Source of the DNA: Salinivirgaceae bacterium
GTDB lineage: Bacteria; Bacteroidota; Bacteroidia; Bacteroidales; Salinivirgaceae
Direction: 5' to 3'
DNA: 64,000 bases
Assembly: GCA_027858775.1 (NCBI GenBank)
Contig: JAQICA010000282.1
Coordinates: 1 to 64,000, forward strand
The position numbers and the translations under genes are program-made. Of the stretch, positions 18,886 through 27,947 are shown in pieces. The first letter of the stretch is position 1, and every line of letters begins with the position of its first letter. Below the pieces are notes generated by a model that saw only the letters and a program-made list of their open reading frames with translations, ran no database searches and was not told the DNA's origin.

Positions 18886-20334
18886 TTAGTGCATGTCCCT
18901 GTCTACATCACCGGGCTTAAATCCTGTTTTCAACAGGTTCGATGGTGTGAGAATTGCTTCCAGCTTTTCTTTGTTTATTGCTTTTAGTTCATCATTAGCT
19001 TCAAAAATGGTAATACTGTTTTGTTTCATTTTTTGTGCCAAATCGCCGGCTTTGTGGTAGCCAATGTAAGGAATTAGTGCAGTAGCTATGGATGGACTGG
19101 AGTACAGCCTTTGTGTGGCTCGTTCGCTATTAATTTGCAGACCTTCCAGTAAGTTTGTTTGGAATGTATTGTTGGCTGCAATTAGCAAGTCGAGGCTATT
19201 GAGCAATGCATCGCCAATAGTGGGCAAATAAGCATTGAGTTCCAGTTGTCCCTGGCCGCATAACGAGCTGATAAGCATATCGTTTGCATATACTTTGTGT
19301 GCACTGCTGATAATAAATTCGGCAATTACCGGATTAACTTTCCCGGGCATAATGGAGCTACCGGTTTGTTTTTCTGGAATGGTTATTTCGTTGTGTTTTG
19401 AAAGATCAGAGGCCAATAATCTAATATCGGCTGCTGCCTTTTCGAGGTTTACCGCGTGGGCTTTGAGTGTTGCATGTATTTCTACAAAAACATCGAGATT
19501 ACTGGTTGTGTCCATCATATTTTCGCTGCGAGTAACAGGCAAGTTTGTAAGGCGCTGTAGTGTTTGCACCACTTCCATAATAAAATAGGTAGGCACCGTA
19601 ATGCCTGTACCTATGGCGCTTCCGCCCAGATTAACCACTTTAATGCGTTCAAAACACTTCGAAACTCGCCACCAATCGCGCGAAAGGGCATCGCTATAAG
19701 CGCTAAACATTTTTCCATACGACGTAGGAACTGCTTCCTGCAACTGTGTATAAGCCGGTCGCATTGCCTCACGGTATTTTTGTTCTGCTTTTTCAAATGC
19801 GGTACGCAATTCATTAATCGATGTTTCCAGCTTGGTAAAAAGCTGCATGGCGGCCACCCGCAATGCTGTAGGCACAGTATCGTTGGTCGATTGGAAAATA
19901 TTGGCATGTTCGACCGGATCAATGATGTGATACTCCCCCGGCATTTTGCCCGTATTTTTAAGCGCTACATTGGTAACAATTTCGTTTATGTTCATGTTGA
20001 TACTTGTACCTGCACCACCTTGCATTGCAGGTACAATAAAATGCTCGTAATGCTTGCCTTGCGCTACATGCGTAGCTGCGTTTTTCAACTCCGTTATTAT
20101 TTTGCTATCGATTAATGAAATCGGAATTTTCTCACCATATTTCTGATGCAGTGCCACAGCATACTTTTCATAGGTTAAATAGCAGGCTTCCTTTACTGCG
20201 CCCATGGCCTTGTACCAAGCTTTATGAAAGGGCGCACTGTTTGGGAAGTTGGCCTGTGCACGCACAGCATTTATTCCGTAAAGGGCATCTTTGGGAATTT
20301 CACACGAGCCCATTTTGTCTTTCTCTATTCTCAT
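18886..20334 (-). CDS. aspA: Aspartate ammonia-lyase (hydrogenase-maturation associated)
   Basis: 482 residues, the usual aspartase length. It belongs to the aspartase/fumarase superfamily: QGGAGTSINMNINEIVTN (aspartase form, where fumarase has GSGTQSNMN), the signature TGSSIMPGKVNPVIAEF with the catalytic Ser loop, and SENMMDTTSNLD. The enzyme splits L-aspartate into fumarate and ammonia in the cytoplasm. It is transcribed with hydF 12 bases downstream. Aspartase genes are known from genome context to accompany hyd maturation genes in many anaerobes, and a supply of ammonia for the azadithiolate bridge of the H-cluster is a reasonable inference. A -7-like site is seen upstream at 20428-20435. 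A general catabolic aspartase is the alternative. Confidence 0.88.
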   Translation of the reverse strand: MRIEKDKMGSCEIPKDALYGINAVRAQANFPNSAPFHKAWYKAMGAVKEACYLTYEKYAVALHQKYGEKIPISLIDSKIITELKNAATHVAQGKHYEHFIVPAMQGGAGTSINMNINEIVTNVALKNTGKMPGEYHIIDPVEHANIFQSTNDTVPTALRVAAMQLFTKLETSINELRTAFEKAEQKYREAMRPAYTQLQEAVPTSYGKMFSAYSDALSRDWWRVSKCFERIKVVNLGGSAIGTGITVPTYFIMEVVQTLQRLTNLPVTRSENMMDTTSNLDVFVEIHATLKAHAVNLEKAAADIRLLASDLSKHNEITIPEKQTGSSIMPGKVNPVIAEFIISSAHKVYANDMLISSLCGQGQLELNAYLPTIGDALLNSLDLLIAANNTFQTNLLEGLQINSERATQRLYSSPSIATALIPYIGYHKAGDLAQKMKQNSITIFEANDELKAINKEKLEAILTPSNLLKTGFKPGDVDRDMH

Positions 20335-20427
20335 TGCAATCTATTTCAGGCGTTCACTTGTTACTTTTTGTGATTTCCGAAAATTAAGTCGTTCCGCTTA
20401 GCGGGATAACTTTTTCCAAATAAAATT

Positions 20428-20435
20428 CAAAATTA
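20428..20435 (-). promoter_or_regulatory. Candidate -7 element for aspA-hydF
   Basis: On the minus strand this reads TAATTTTG, an exact TAnnTTTG match, about 93 bases before the aspA start. No good TTTG occurs at -33. It lies only 13 bases from an opposed element (20449-20456), so the two divergent promoters would overlap and could share a regulator. A short GC palindrome CCGCTTAGCGG lies at 20393-20403 in the leader. Confidence 0.38.
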
Positions 20436-20448
20436 AGGTTTTATCTGT

Positions 20449-20456
20449 TAATTTTG
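20449..20456 (+). promoter_or_regulatory. Candidate -7 element for the lipoprotein-subtilase operon
   Basis: TAATTTTG, an exact TAnnTTTG match, 92 bases before the lipoprotein start at 20548. If used, transcription would begin near 20460, at or after the ATG of the small ORF at 20459, which argues against that ORF being translated from its first codon. Confidence 0.35.
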
Positions 20457-20458
20457 TA

Positions 20459-20551
20459 ATGTACATTCGTTGTACTAACCAAAAAAAATGTCCGTCGTGC
20501 CAATTTTATGCCGATGAATGCCCGATGCGGCTAACCGGATTTCACCTATGA
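20459..20551 (+). CDS. Possible 30-residue Cys-rich small protein or leader peptide
   Basis: An ORF too short for standard gene finders encodes MYIRCTNQKKCPSCQ and continues FYADECPMRLTGFHL. Four Cys (positions 5, 11, 14, 21) in C-x5-C-x2-C-x6-C spacing suggest a metal-binding knuckle. Its TGA stop overlaps the ATG of the lipoprotein gene at 20548 in the arrangement ATGA, typical of translational coupling. Against it: a -7-like site sits only 3 bases upstream of its ATG, so the transcript might not include the start. It could equally be a chance ORF. Confidence 0.25.
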   Translation: MYIRCTNQKKCPSCQFYADECPMRLTGFHL

Positions 20552-21240
20552 GAAAAATTATTACATATTTACTCCTTTTGTTGGCTTTCGGATGCACAGA
20601 CAAAACTACTGAAGCGCCCCAAATTGACTATGGTTACCCTTATTTTCCTTTGCATGCAGACTACGCGTGGGTCGATGAGGTTACCCACATATCCATTGAT
20701 GCGCCAAGCGAAGTGTACGACACCATAAATTATTCCATCAAAACGGTAGTCGATAGTGTGGCAAGTTTTCCCAAATACGAGCGATTTTATTGCACCCGTT
20801 ACCGTCAAAATTCCAATGCTCAATGGGTATTAGAGCATGTATTTTGGTTTGAAAAATGGGAGAAAAAATTATTACGTTTCGATCAAAATGAGATTTGGCT
20901 CGATATGGTTTTCCCCTTATATGAGTCTCTTTCGTGGAATTCATTTGCATACAGCGTTTATTCCGATACTTCTGCACGTAATACCGTATATCGGAAAGAT
21001 GCTTTTTGCATGGTGAATCAGCAGCCCTTCGACAGCACATTAATTATTCATCATCAGATGGATTCTACCTTGGTTTACAAATATACCGACCGCAGCTTCT
21101 ACGGCAGAGGAGTCGGATTTTTGTATCGCGAAAGCGTGAGTATTATTTCCGACGATCCAAATTACGATTATACGCTGCCCATTGAGGAGCGGATAAAAAC
21201 AGCTACTATAATATTAACAAAAAGAAACTACAATGATTAA
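20548..21240 (+). CDS. Hypothetical lipoprotein
   Basis: 230 residues from ATG 20548 (an upstream in-frame ATG at 20518 would put ten extra residues before the signal peptide). MRKIITYLLLLLAFGC is a lipoprotein signal with acylated Cys at residue 16. The mature part is rich in aromatic residues and beta strands (YPYFPLHADYAWVDEVTH, then FYGRGVGFLYRESV). I do not recognise the family; similar Bacteroidota lipoproteins of this size are unannotated. It overlaps the subtilase gene by 8 bases, so the two are translated together and may act together at the cell envelope. Confidence 0.7.
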   Translation: MRKIITYLLLLLAFGCTDKTTEAPQIDYGYPYFPLHADYAWVDEVTHISIDAPSEVYDTINYSIKTVVDSVASFPKYERFYCTRYRQNSNAQWVLEHVFWFEKWEKKLLRFDQNEIWLDMVFPLYESLSWNSFAYSVYSDTSARNTVYRKDAFCMVNQQPFDSTLIIHHQMDSTLVYKYTDRSFYGRGVGFLYRESVSIISDDPNYDYTLPIEERIKTATIILTKRNYND

Positions 21241-22867
21241 ATTTACCTACCTGTTTTTAATTGTCTTGTTCAGCCAAATTGCCTTTGCGCAAGTGGCTCC
21301 CGACCAATATGTGATTTTTTTTAACACCAAAGAGGGAACCCCATACAGTATTGATGAGCCAGAGAACTTTTTAACGCAACGCGCCATCGAGCGTCGTACT
21401 CGCTTTTCAATTCCTGTCAATGAAACCGACTTGCCTGTCAATCCCGCATTTGTCGATAGTTGTTACGCTGCAGGAGCCGATGTACGCTATACAAGCCGTT
21501 GGTTCAACTTTGCAGTGGTTGAGGCTACCGACGAAATTGTTGCTATTATTGAGCAAATGAGTTTTGTGGATGCCTCGCGCTTAAATCGAACAGGGAAAGT
21601 ATTTTCGCAAGCAACCGACGATTCCAAATTTGGTGCGCCATCAAAATATAAAAGAGCGAGTTCGCCCACTTCAGACGATGTGCAACAGCAAATTAACCTT
21701 AAACCATTGCACCAGCTGGGCTTTAAGGGGAGCGGCGTCCGTGTGGCGGTTATCGATGCCGGTTTTACAAGCCTCGACGATATGGAGGCATTCGATCACT
21801 TATTCGATGAGGGACGCGTTATTGCAACACGGAATTTTGCCGACGATGCAAATATTTATTATGGTCACAGTCACGGTACGTCGGTTAGTTCCATCATGTG
21901 TGGCCGGTTGGGAAACGAATTTGAAGGTTCTGCCTCCGATGCCGAGTATATTTTTATTCGCTCAGAAACCGGAGCTACCGAATATTTAGTGGAGGAATAT
22001 AATTGGGTGGCAGCAGCGGAGTTTGCCGATAGTCTGGGAGTAGATGTTATTAATACATCGCTCGGGTACACAACCTTCGACTGGCCTCAGCATAGCCACA
22101 CTTACGACGATTTAGATGGACAAACGGCCATTGCTTCACGAGCTGCAGGTATGGCTTTCGATAAGGGAATGCTAGTTGTGGCCTCAGCCGGAAATTCCGG
22201 TGCAGGCTCGTGGACGTACATCGGTGTGCCGGGCGATCATCCCAATGTGTTAACTATCGGTTCGGTAAATGTAGATGGATACTATTCATCGTTTAGCTCC
22301 ATTGGGTTATCGGTTGAATCGGGTAAGCCCGATGTGGTAGCATGTGGCGAAAACACACCGTACATTTCCGGCAGTACGGTTTATCATGGCAATGGAACAT
22401 CATTTTCCAGTCCGCTGGTAGCCGGTGCAGTTGCTTGTTTGCGTCAGGCACTCCCCGAAATTTCGGGAATCGATATCTTAAATGCAATTCGCCAAAGCAG
22501 TCATCTCCACCCAGATAATACACAACAAATGGGGTTCGGAATTCCCGATTTTACAGATGCCTACTTTAGCTTGCTCGATTCGCAGTATATCCCCAGTCAC
22601 CTTTTCGAAGTCGATTTTATTTCAGCTTATACCGATAACCAAAAGGCTATTAGAGTTAAGTTCTACTCGCCACGACGCATCGAAGCTGAAGTGAAAATTT
22701 ATAATTTACAACAACAACTTTTTTACAACCGTAAACATCAACTCGAAGGTGCCCGGGTTACTGATATTTTTATACCCAATGCCGAAGTGGGAGGAAGTGG
22801 TCAACTGCTTTTGGTGAACATTAGCGGCGAGGGATTTAGCGAAACAAAAAAAATTATATTGCCCTGA
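21233..22867 (+). CDS. Secreted subtilisin-like serine peptidase (S8 family)
   Basis: 544 residues with a signal peptide cleaved near AFAQ. A propeptide-like region follows (about 20-160, with YVIFFNTKEGTPYS and LTQRAIERRTRF). The catalytic triad is complete: D175 in VAVIDAGF, H214 in GHSHGTSVSS, S390 in NGTSFSSPLVAGA; the oxyanion Asn lies in VVASAGNSG. The C-terminal 80 residues form a short beta domain ending TKKIILP, similar to a T9SS sorting tail but lacking the YPNP motif, so T9SS export is probable rather than certain. The gene overlaps the lipoprotein gene by 8 bases. Substrates are unknown; extracellular protein degradation or processing of co-secreted proteins is the usual role. Confidence 0.93.
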   Translation: MIKFTYLFLIVLFSQIAFAQVAPDQYVIFFNTKEGTPYSIDEPENFLTQRAIERRTRFSIPVNETDLPVNPAFVDSCYAAGADVRYTSRWFNFAVVEATDEIVAIIEQMSFVDASRLNRTGKVFSQATDDSKFGAPSKYKRASSPTSDDVQQQINLKPLHQLGFKGSGVRVAVIDAGFTSLDDMEAFDHLFDEGRVIATRNFADDANIYYGHSHGTSVSSIMCGRLGNEFEGSASDAEYIFIRSETGATEYLVEEYNWVAAAEFADSLGVDVINTSLGYTTFDWPQHSHTYDDLDGQTAIASRAAGMAFDKGMLVVASAGNSGAGSWTYIGVPGDHPNVLTIGSVNVDGYYSSFSSIGLSVESGKPDVVACGENTPYISGSTVYHGNGTSFSSPLVAGAVACLRQALPEISGIDILNAIRQSSHLHPDNTQQMGFGIPDFTDAYFSLLDSQYIPSHLFEVDFISAYTDNQKAIRVKFYSPRRIEAEVKIYNLQQQLFYNRKHQLEGARVTDIFIPNAEVGGSGQLLLVNISGEGFSETKKIILP

Positions 22868-22914
22868 TATTGATTGATTTGGACACAAACATTTTCGACA
22901 AAATTGTTTTTTGA

Positions 22915-24306
22915 ATGAGTAAACCAACGCTAAGTTTAGCCGAACTAAATAATTTATTACGCGATATTATTGAAGCCAACTTTCCCGATGAGCTTTGGAT
23001 AGTGGCAGAAATTAGTGAACTTAACGTTAATGCCCGGGGGCATTGCTACATCGACCTGATTGAGCGCGATGAGTTGACAAAAAAAATAATTGCCCGGCAG
23101 CGTGGCACCGTGTGGGCTTTTCAATACCGCCTGGTGAAAGGGCACTTCGAAAGCATTACGGGGCAGGAGTTAACCTCCGGATTAAAAGTTTTGGTGAAGG
23201 TGCGTGTAAATTATCATGTGCTTTATGGCTTGTCGCTAAATGTTGTCGATATCGACCCAACATACACCATTGGCGATCAGGCTCGGCACAGGGAACTCAT
23301 TTTGCAGCAGCTCGAAGAAGATGGCGTGCTTGATATGAATAAAGAAATGGACCTTGCCAATGTGCCGCAGCGAGTTGCTGTTATCTCATCGGAAACGGCA
23401 GCAGGCTACGGCGATTTTGTGGAACATCTTACTAAAAACCCCTACGGCTATCGGTTTACCATGGAGCTTTTTCCTGCCAGCATGCAAGGCGATCAAACCT
23501 CACCATCGGTTGTGGCTGCGCTGGAAGCTGTATACAAACGCGAAGACGAATTTCATGCTGTACTCATTATTCGTGGCGGTGGCGCAAAGGCGGAGTTGGC
23601 TGCTTTCGACGATTACAATATTGCATTTATGGTATCGCAGTCGCCTATCCCGGTTTTAACCGGAATAGGCCACGAGCGCGATCAGTCGGTTACCGATGTG
23701 GTAGCATGGCAGGCCTTTAAAACCCCTACGGCTGTGGCCGATTTTTTACTCGAAAAAATGGCTGCATTCGAGCAAGCTATAGACAACAAAGCGTCCGCAG
23801 TATTTCAAAGTGTGCGACAGAAGATGGAACAGAGCAACTACTATTTGCAGCAACAACAAGCGGCTCTTTTAGGAGCAGTTAAAACGTTTCACTCCGATAA
23901 ACGGCACGGACTAGAGCGCTTTGCATCGCAAACCCGTTATACTGTAGACAAGCAATTGCAACAATATAAAACCCAATTAAAATCACAATCGGCCATCATC
24001 AAACAAGCGGTGTTTTTGACCATTGGCAGACATGGTATGCAGTTTGACAAATACCGTTACGACACCGAAGCCGCTACACGGCGCTATATTTCCGACCAAT
24101 TTCATAAATTTTCTGTTTACCAGGAAATTGCTATGCAGAACCGCCCCGAAAAATTACTCAAAGGTGGTTATGGTTATGTTACTCATCAAGGGCGCAGAGT
24201 ATCGTCGGTAGACCAATTGGCCATGAATGACGAAATAAATATTGCGTTTATCGATGGAGTTATTAGTGCTCGCATAATGTCGAAAACAAAAAAAGACCTG
24301 AAATAG
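22915..24306 (+). CDS. xseA: Exodeoxyribonuclease VII large subunit
   Basis: 463 residues, close to the usual 400-460. It starts with an OB-fold nucleic-acid binding domain (LSLAELNNLLRDIIEANFPD and ISELNVNARGHCYIDL), then the catalytic core with VPQRVAVISSETAAGYGDF, IRGGGAKAELAAFDDY, LTGIGHERDQSVTDVVA and KTPTAVADFL. A coiled-coil region (about 290-390) binds the small subunit. Exonuclease VII degrades single-stranded DNA from both ends in repair. The small subunit xseB, commonly just downstream, is not visible in the 107 bases before the next gene. The last residues, MSKTKKDLK, lie in frame with xseA and look like the start of a small-subunit protein, which is curious. A weak A/T hairpin at 24341-24366 followed by T residues may be its terminator. 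Confidence 0.96.
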   Translation: MSKPTLSLAELNNLLRDIIEANFPDELWIVAEISELNVNARGHCYIDLIERDELTKKIIARQRGTVWAFQYRLVKGHFESITGQELTSGLKVLVKVRVNYHVLYGLSLNVVDIDPTYTIGDQARHRELILQQLEEDGVLDMNKEMDLANVPQRVAVISSETAAGYGDFVEHLTKNPYGYRFTMELFPASMQGDQTSPSVVAALEAVYKREDEFHAVLIIRGGGAKAELAAFDDYNIAFMVSQSPIPVLTGIGHERDQSVTDVVAWQAFKTPTAVADFLLEKMAAFEQAIDNKASAVFQSVRQKMEQSNYYLQQQQAALLGAVKTFHSDKRHGLERFASQTRYTVDKQLQQYKTQLKSQSAIIKQAVFLTIGRHGMQFDKYRYDTEAATRRYISDQFHKFSVYQEIAMQNRPEKLLKGGYGYVTHQGRRVSSVDQLAMNDEINIAFIDGVISARIMSKTKKDLK

Positions 24307-24413
24307 CCTTCGTAGAACATATTTTCAAGAATAATGAATGAAAAAACAGGGTAGCGCCGTTTTTTTTGTAAAAGTTGCATAAATTCGCAACACAGCAGCT
24401 TAAATGGCTATAC

Positions 24414-27023
24414 ATGAAAAAAAACATTCGAATGCAGAATTACAGACATCGCTTTTTATCCGTATTTTTTATTTTTATTACCATCGGGTTAAGTGCAAAC
24501 CCCATTGATAGTCTTAAAAAGGTTATTTCGCAGTCGCCAAATGCAAAGCATTTTGAACTATGGGTACAGGTTGGATTACACTATCGTGAAGCCGGTAATT
24601 TCGACAGTGCTCAAATTGCATTTCACAATGCACGAACAATGGCTGTTAACGATTCATTGAAGGCGGTTTACTGGCATAATCAAGGCGGACTAAATTGGCG
24701 TTTCGGATATTACAATCAGGCAATAGCATTTTACGATAGTGCTATTGATGCGCGAATGCAGAACGGACTTCATAGCCAGGCAAATAAAAGCAAGTATTAC
24801 CTTACGCTGGTTTACCGGGATTTGTCGCAGTACCGTAAGGCAATCGATCTGGCCAAATCGCTTATTGCTCCCTACACAAATGATGACGATAGTGCATCGC
24901 TGGCCGATATTTACAATCATTTGGGAAGCATATTTTTGCGATTACACAATTACGATAGTGCCAACTTTTGGTACGAACAAGCCATTGATATTCGGTTTGC
25001 TATGAAAGACTCGCTCAAAATGGCCGACAGTTATTCCAACATGGGGAAAATAGCCCGTGAGCAGGGTGTTTACAACGATGCGATTGCCCATTATAAAAAA
25101 GCACAGCAAATTTATACTACGCTCAAAGATAAAGATAAAGTGGCCTACACATATTTATTGTTGGGGGGAACATACTGGCAAGCCAAAAAGTACCAGGAGG
25201 CGTTGCAGGAATATCTCATTAGCATGCGTTTATACGAATCAATAGGAAGTAAGCAACACGTAGCATCGGCGCAAAAAAATATCGGATTAATTTATCGCGA
25301 CATTGGCAATATAGACAAAGCAGTGGAGTACCACATGCGCTCTTTAGATACGTATCGCGAAATTGGAAACAAGCCGCTTATTGGCGTTGCCGTGAGTATT
25401 TTGGCCGGTGATTATTGGTCTGCCGGAAATTACAACCAGGCGTTAAGTACCTATATAAAAGCACTCGATATTCGAAAAGAACTGGGGAATAAATCGCATA
25501 TTGCCGGCGGCTACAATAATGTGGCTCTGGCCTATAAGAGTTTGGAAATGCAAGATTCATCGATGATTAACTATCGTCGTGCATTAACACTTTACAGAGG
25601 AATTGACGATCAGCGTAATGAAGCCGCTATCCTTAATAATATTGGGAATTTGCATAAGCGAGATAGTGCTGTTGATTCTGCGGTACACTACCTGCAAAAA
25701 GCGCTCGCATTGCGCAAACGTATTGAGCATCGACAGGGAATTGGGTACAGTTCGCTAAATTTAGGGCAGGTGTATTGGACTGAACAGAAAAGCAGAAAAA
25801 GCGAAAAAATACTATTGGAAGCCAGAGCCATTGCACAGGAACTTAGCGACGACTACTTATTGAAAGAGAGTTGTTTGCTACTGTCTGCCATTTATCAGAA
25901 AACGGGGAATTATCAAAAATCACTGGCGTTTTATCAGGAGTTTCATGCTGCCGAAAAGCGGCTGCAAGTAGACGAGTCCATTCGCCGTGTGGCCGATATG
26001 CAAATTCGTTTCGAAGCCGAAAAGCGCATGCGAATTGTAGAAAAGAAAGATGCAGAGCTAAAACAACAGGCCATGCGTATTTACTATCTGCTGGTCGGAT
26101 TGGCATTGCTTCTTGTACTCATTGTGGTGGTAATTATTGCACTACTCCAAAAAAGAAAATCGAACCGTTTGCTGGCAATGCGTAACATGGAAATTCAGGA
26201 ACAAAAAGCTGAAATTGAAGCGCAACGCGATTTGGCCGAAGACCAACGCGATACAATTGCCGGGCAAAACGATAAAATCAATGATAGTATACTCTACGCC
26301 AGTCGAATACAGAATGCGCTATTGCCACCCGACGATCAAATGGAAGGACTGCTTAAGCAGCATTTTATTTTTTTTAAACCAAAAGACGTGGTGAGCGGCG
26401 ATTTTTATTACTTCCAGAACTATCAGCAATACACCGTAATTGCTGCGGCAGACTGTACCGGACACGGTGTTCCCGGAGCATTTATGAGCATGCTGGGCAT
26501 TTCGTTGCTCAATGAAATTATGGCTACAGGAGAGATAGAAAATGCTGCCGATGTTTTACAAATCCTACGTGCAAAGGTGATGAAAAACCTGCACCAGACA
26601 TCTGTGCGCGATGGAAACAGCGACGGAATGGATATTTCGCTCATTATGCTTAATCGTGAAACACAAAAGCTTCATTTTGCGGGAGCAAATAATCCACTGG
26701 TAATAGTTCGAAATGACGAACTTATAGCTTACGATGGCGACCGAATGCCTATTGGAGTGCATATTCATGCCGATAGATTTAAAAATAACCAGATTAGTTT
26801 GCAAAAAGGCGATAAGCTATACATGTATTCCGATGGATATGTGGATCAGTTTGGCGGTAAATACGGACGGAAACTCATGTCTAAAAACTTTAAAAAATTA
26901 CTGCTCGAATCCTCAAAATTCGATATGCCTGAACAGAAAACCCAATTAAATACATTTTTTGAAAAATGGAAGGGCAATTACCGACAAATTGATGATATTG
27001 TTATAATTGGACTCGAAATATAA
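24414..27023 (+). CDS. TPR sensor with SpoIIE-type serine phosphatase (PP2C)
   Basis: 869 residues from ATG 24414; an upstream frame extension to 24375 would push the signal peptide inward. A signal peptide is followed by about 11 tetratricopeptide repeats (residues 35-540; units such as KAVEYHMRSLDTYREIGN), one membrane helix (about 553-578), a coiled coil with QRDLAEDQRDTIAGQNDKIN, and a SpoIIE/RsbU phosphatase domain. Metal-site Asp are in VVSGDFYYF, AADCTGHGVPGAFMSM, SDGMDISLI, YSDGYVDQFG and QIDDIVIIG. The expected role is periplasmic sensing through the TPRs coupled to dephosphorylation of a serine/threonine phosphoprotein, such as an anti-sigma-factor antagonist, in the cytoplasm. No STAS or anti-sigma gene is adjacent. 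It heads a run of four signalling genes on one strand, ending near 31.96 kb. Confidence 0.93.
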   Translation: MKKNIRMQNYRHRFLSVFFIFITIGLSANPIDSLKKVISQSPNAKHFELWVQVGLHYREAGNFDSAQIAFHNARTMAVNDSLKAVYWHNQGGLNWRFGYYNQAIAFYDSAIDARMQNGLHSQANKSKYYLTLVYRDLSQYRKAIDLAKSLIAPYTNDDDSASLADIYNHLGSIFLRLHNYDSANFWYEQAIDIRFAMKDSLKMADSYSNMGKIAREQGVYNDAIAHYKKAQQIYTTLKDKDKVAYTYLLLGGTYWQAKKYQEALQEYLISMRLYESIGSKQHVASAQKNIGLIYRDIGNIDKAVEYHMRSLDTYREIGNKPLIGVAVSILAGDYWSAGNYNQALSTYIKALDIRKELGNKSHIAGGYNNVALAYKSLEMQDSSMINYRRALTLYRGIDDQRNEAAILNNIGNLHKRDSAVDSAVHYLQKALALRKRIEHRQGIGYSSLNLGQVYWTEQKSRKSEKILLEARAIAQELSDDYLLKESCLLLSAIYQKTGNYQKSLAFYQEFHAAEKRLQVDESIRRVADMQIRFEAEKRMRIVEKKDAELKQQAMRIYYLLVGLALLLVLIVVVIIALLQKRKSNRLLAMRNMEIQEQKAEIEAQRDLAEDQRDTIAGQNDKINDSILYASRIQNALLPPDDQMEGLLKQHFIFFKPKDVVSGDFYYFQNYQQYTVIAAADCTGHGVPGAFMSMLGISLLNEIMATGEIENAADVLQILRAKVMKNLHQTSVRDGNSDGMDISLIMLNRETQKLHFAGANNPLVIVRNDELIAYDGDRMPIGVHIHADRFKNNQISLQKGDKLYMYSDGYVDQFGGKYGRKLMSKNFKKLLLESSKFDMPEQKTQLNTFFEKWKGNYRQIDDIVIIGLEI

Positions 27024-27170
27024 TCGTGTTTACAGCAATTTTTGTAACTTAAAGGCTTAAAAGCTGTTTGTAAGGCAAATGCATTGTAAATAAACGAGTT
27101 GAGACGATATTTCAAACAATGTTGCCGAATGGTGCAAGCACTAGTTACTATGTAATTATGAGACTAAGCT

Positions 27171-27947
27171 ATGGAAAATGCTAAGGATTTTCAGGTACTA
27201 ATTATTGATGATGAGCGTGTTGGACAAGCCTATTTGGAAGAGATTACTGATGAGGTACTTCCGTATGGCGTGTTAAAAAAGTCGGTTAGTACTGCCAAAG
27301 CAATGGATTTATTGAATGATCATAATTTTAGGTGTGTGTTCTGTAATGTGCCTGATATACAGTTTCTTGATGGCGATTTTTTCGTAACCCTGAAAAATCA
27401 TATTGCACAAAAATCGCATTGTTTTCTCTTGTTAATAGTAGACAATGATGTGATGAATGCAATTGGACATGAACTCCGTGGTGGAGTAGATGAAATAATT
27501 ACGAAGCCCATCAATAAAATAGCATTAAAAATGTATTTCATAAATAAGCATGAAGCAATGGATGACCCTGCCGAATATCCTCAGTCAGATTACACATACC
27601 TGTTGAATCCGAAACGGATTATTAAGTTGTATAACAATAATGGTAAAAAAATTGCCGGAATACTGAACATGTACCGGGAAACATTGCCTAAGCAAATAGA
27701 TATGCTCGCCCGGGCATTTAATTCCGGTAGCCTCGATTTGCTCAAAAGTGCAGCACATTCGTTGAAAAATTCATTTGCCTATTTGGGGAACCAGGATCTG
27801 TACCTGGTAGCGCTCGGTATAGAGGAAGATACCGATAGAAAACCCGGAATGGCTGAATTTGAACAGCGGGTGTTCCTCGTATTAAATGCAGAAAGAGACT
27901 TACAAAATGCATTGTTGCATTTAATTGAACACTATGAAAATAACTAA
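27171..27947 (+). CDS. Degenerate receiver fused to Hpt phosphotransfer domain
   Basis: 258 residues, cytoplasmic. The N-terminal domain folds like a response-regulator receiver: acidic pair in VLIIDDERVG, conserved Lys in IITKPINK. At the end of the third strand, where the phosphorylated Asp should be, the sequence is CVFCNVPDIQFLDG, with Asn 59 at the expected place, so phosphorylation is probably lost. Residues about 160-255 form an Hpt helical bundle with AAHSLKNSFAYLG, giving His 196 as phosphoacceptor. Such a protein could pass phosphate from a hybrid kinase to a regulator, with the pseudo-receiver acting as docking module. Its 3' end overlaps the TPR-kinase gene by 14 bases, which suggests the two proteins act in one pathway. 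Confidence 0.82.
   Translation: MENAKDFQVLIIDDERVGQAYLEEITDEVLPYGVLKKSVSTAKAMDLLNDHNFRCVFCNVPDIQFLDGDFFVTLKNHIAQKSHCFLLLIVDNDVMNAIGHELRGGVDEIITKPINKIALKMYFINKHEAMDDPAEYPQSDYTYLLNPKRIIKLYNNNGKKIAGILNMYRETLPKQIDMLARAFNSGSLDLLKSAAHSLKNSFAYLGNQDLYLVALGIEEDTDRKPGMAEFEQRVFLVLNAERDLQNALLHLIEHYENN

Noticed and set aside
18886-20334. Fumarase C as alternative identity of aspA
   Set aside because: The GAGTSINMNINE segment is the aspartase form, and the gene is coupled to hydF.
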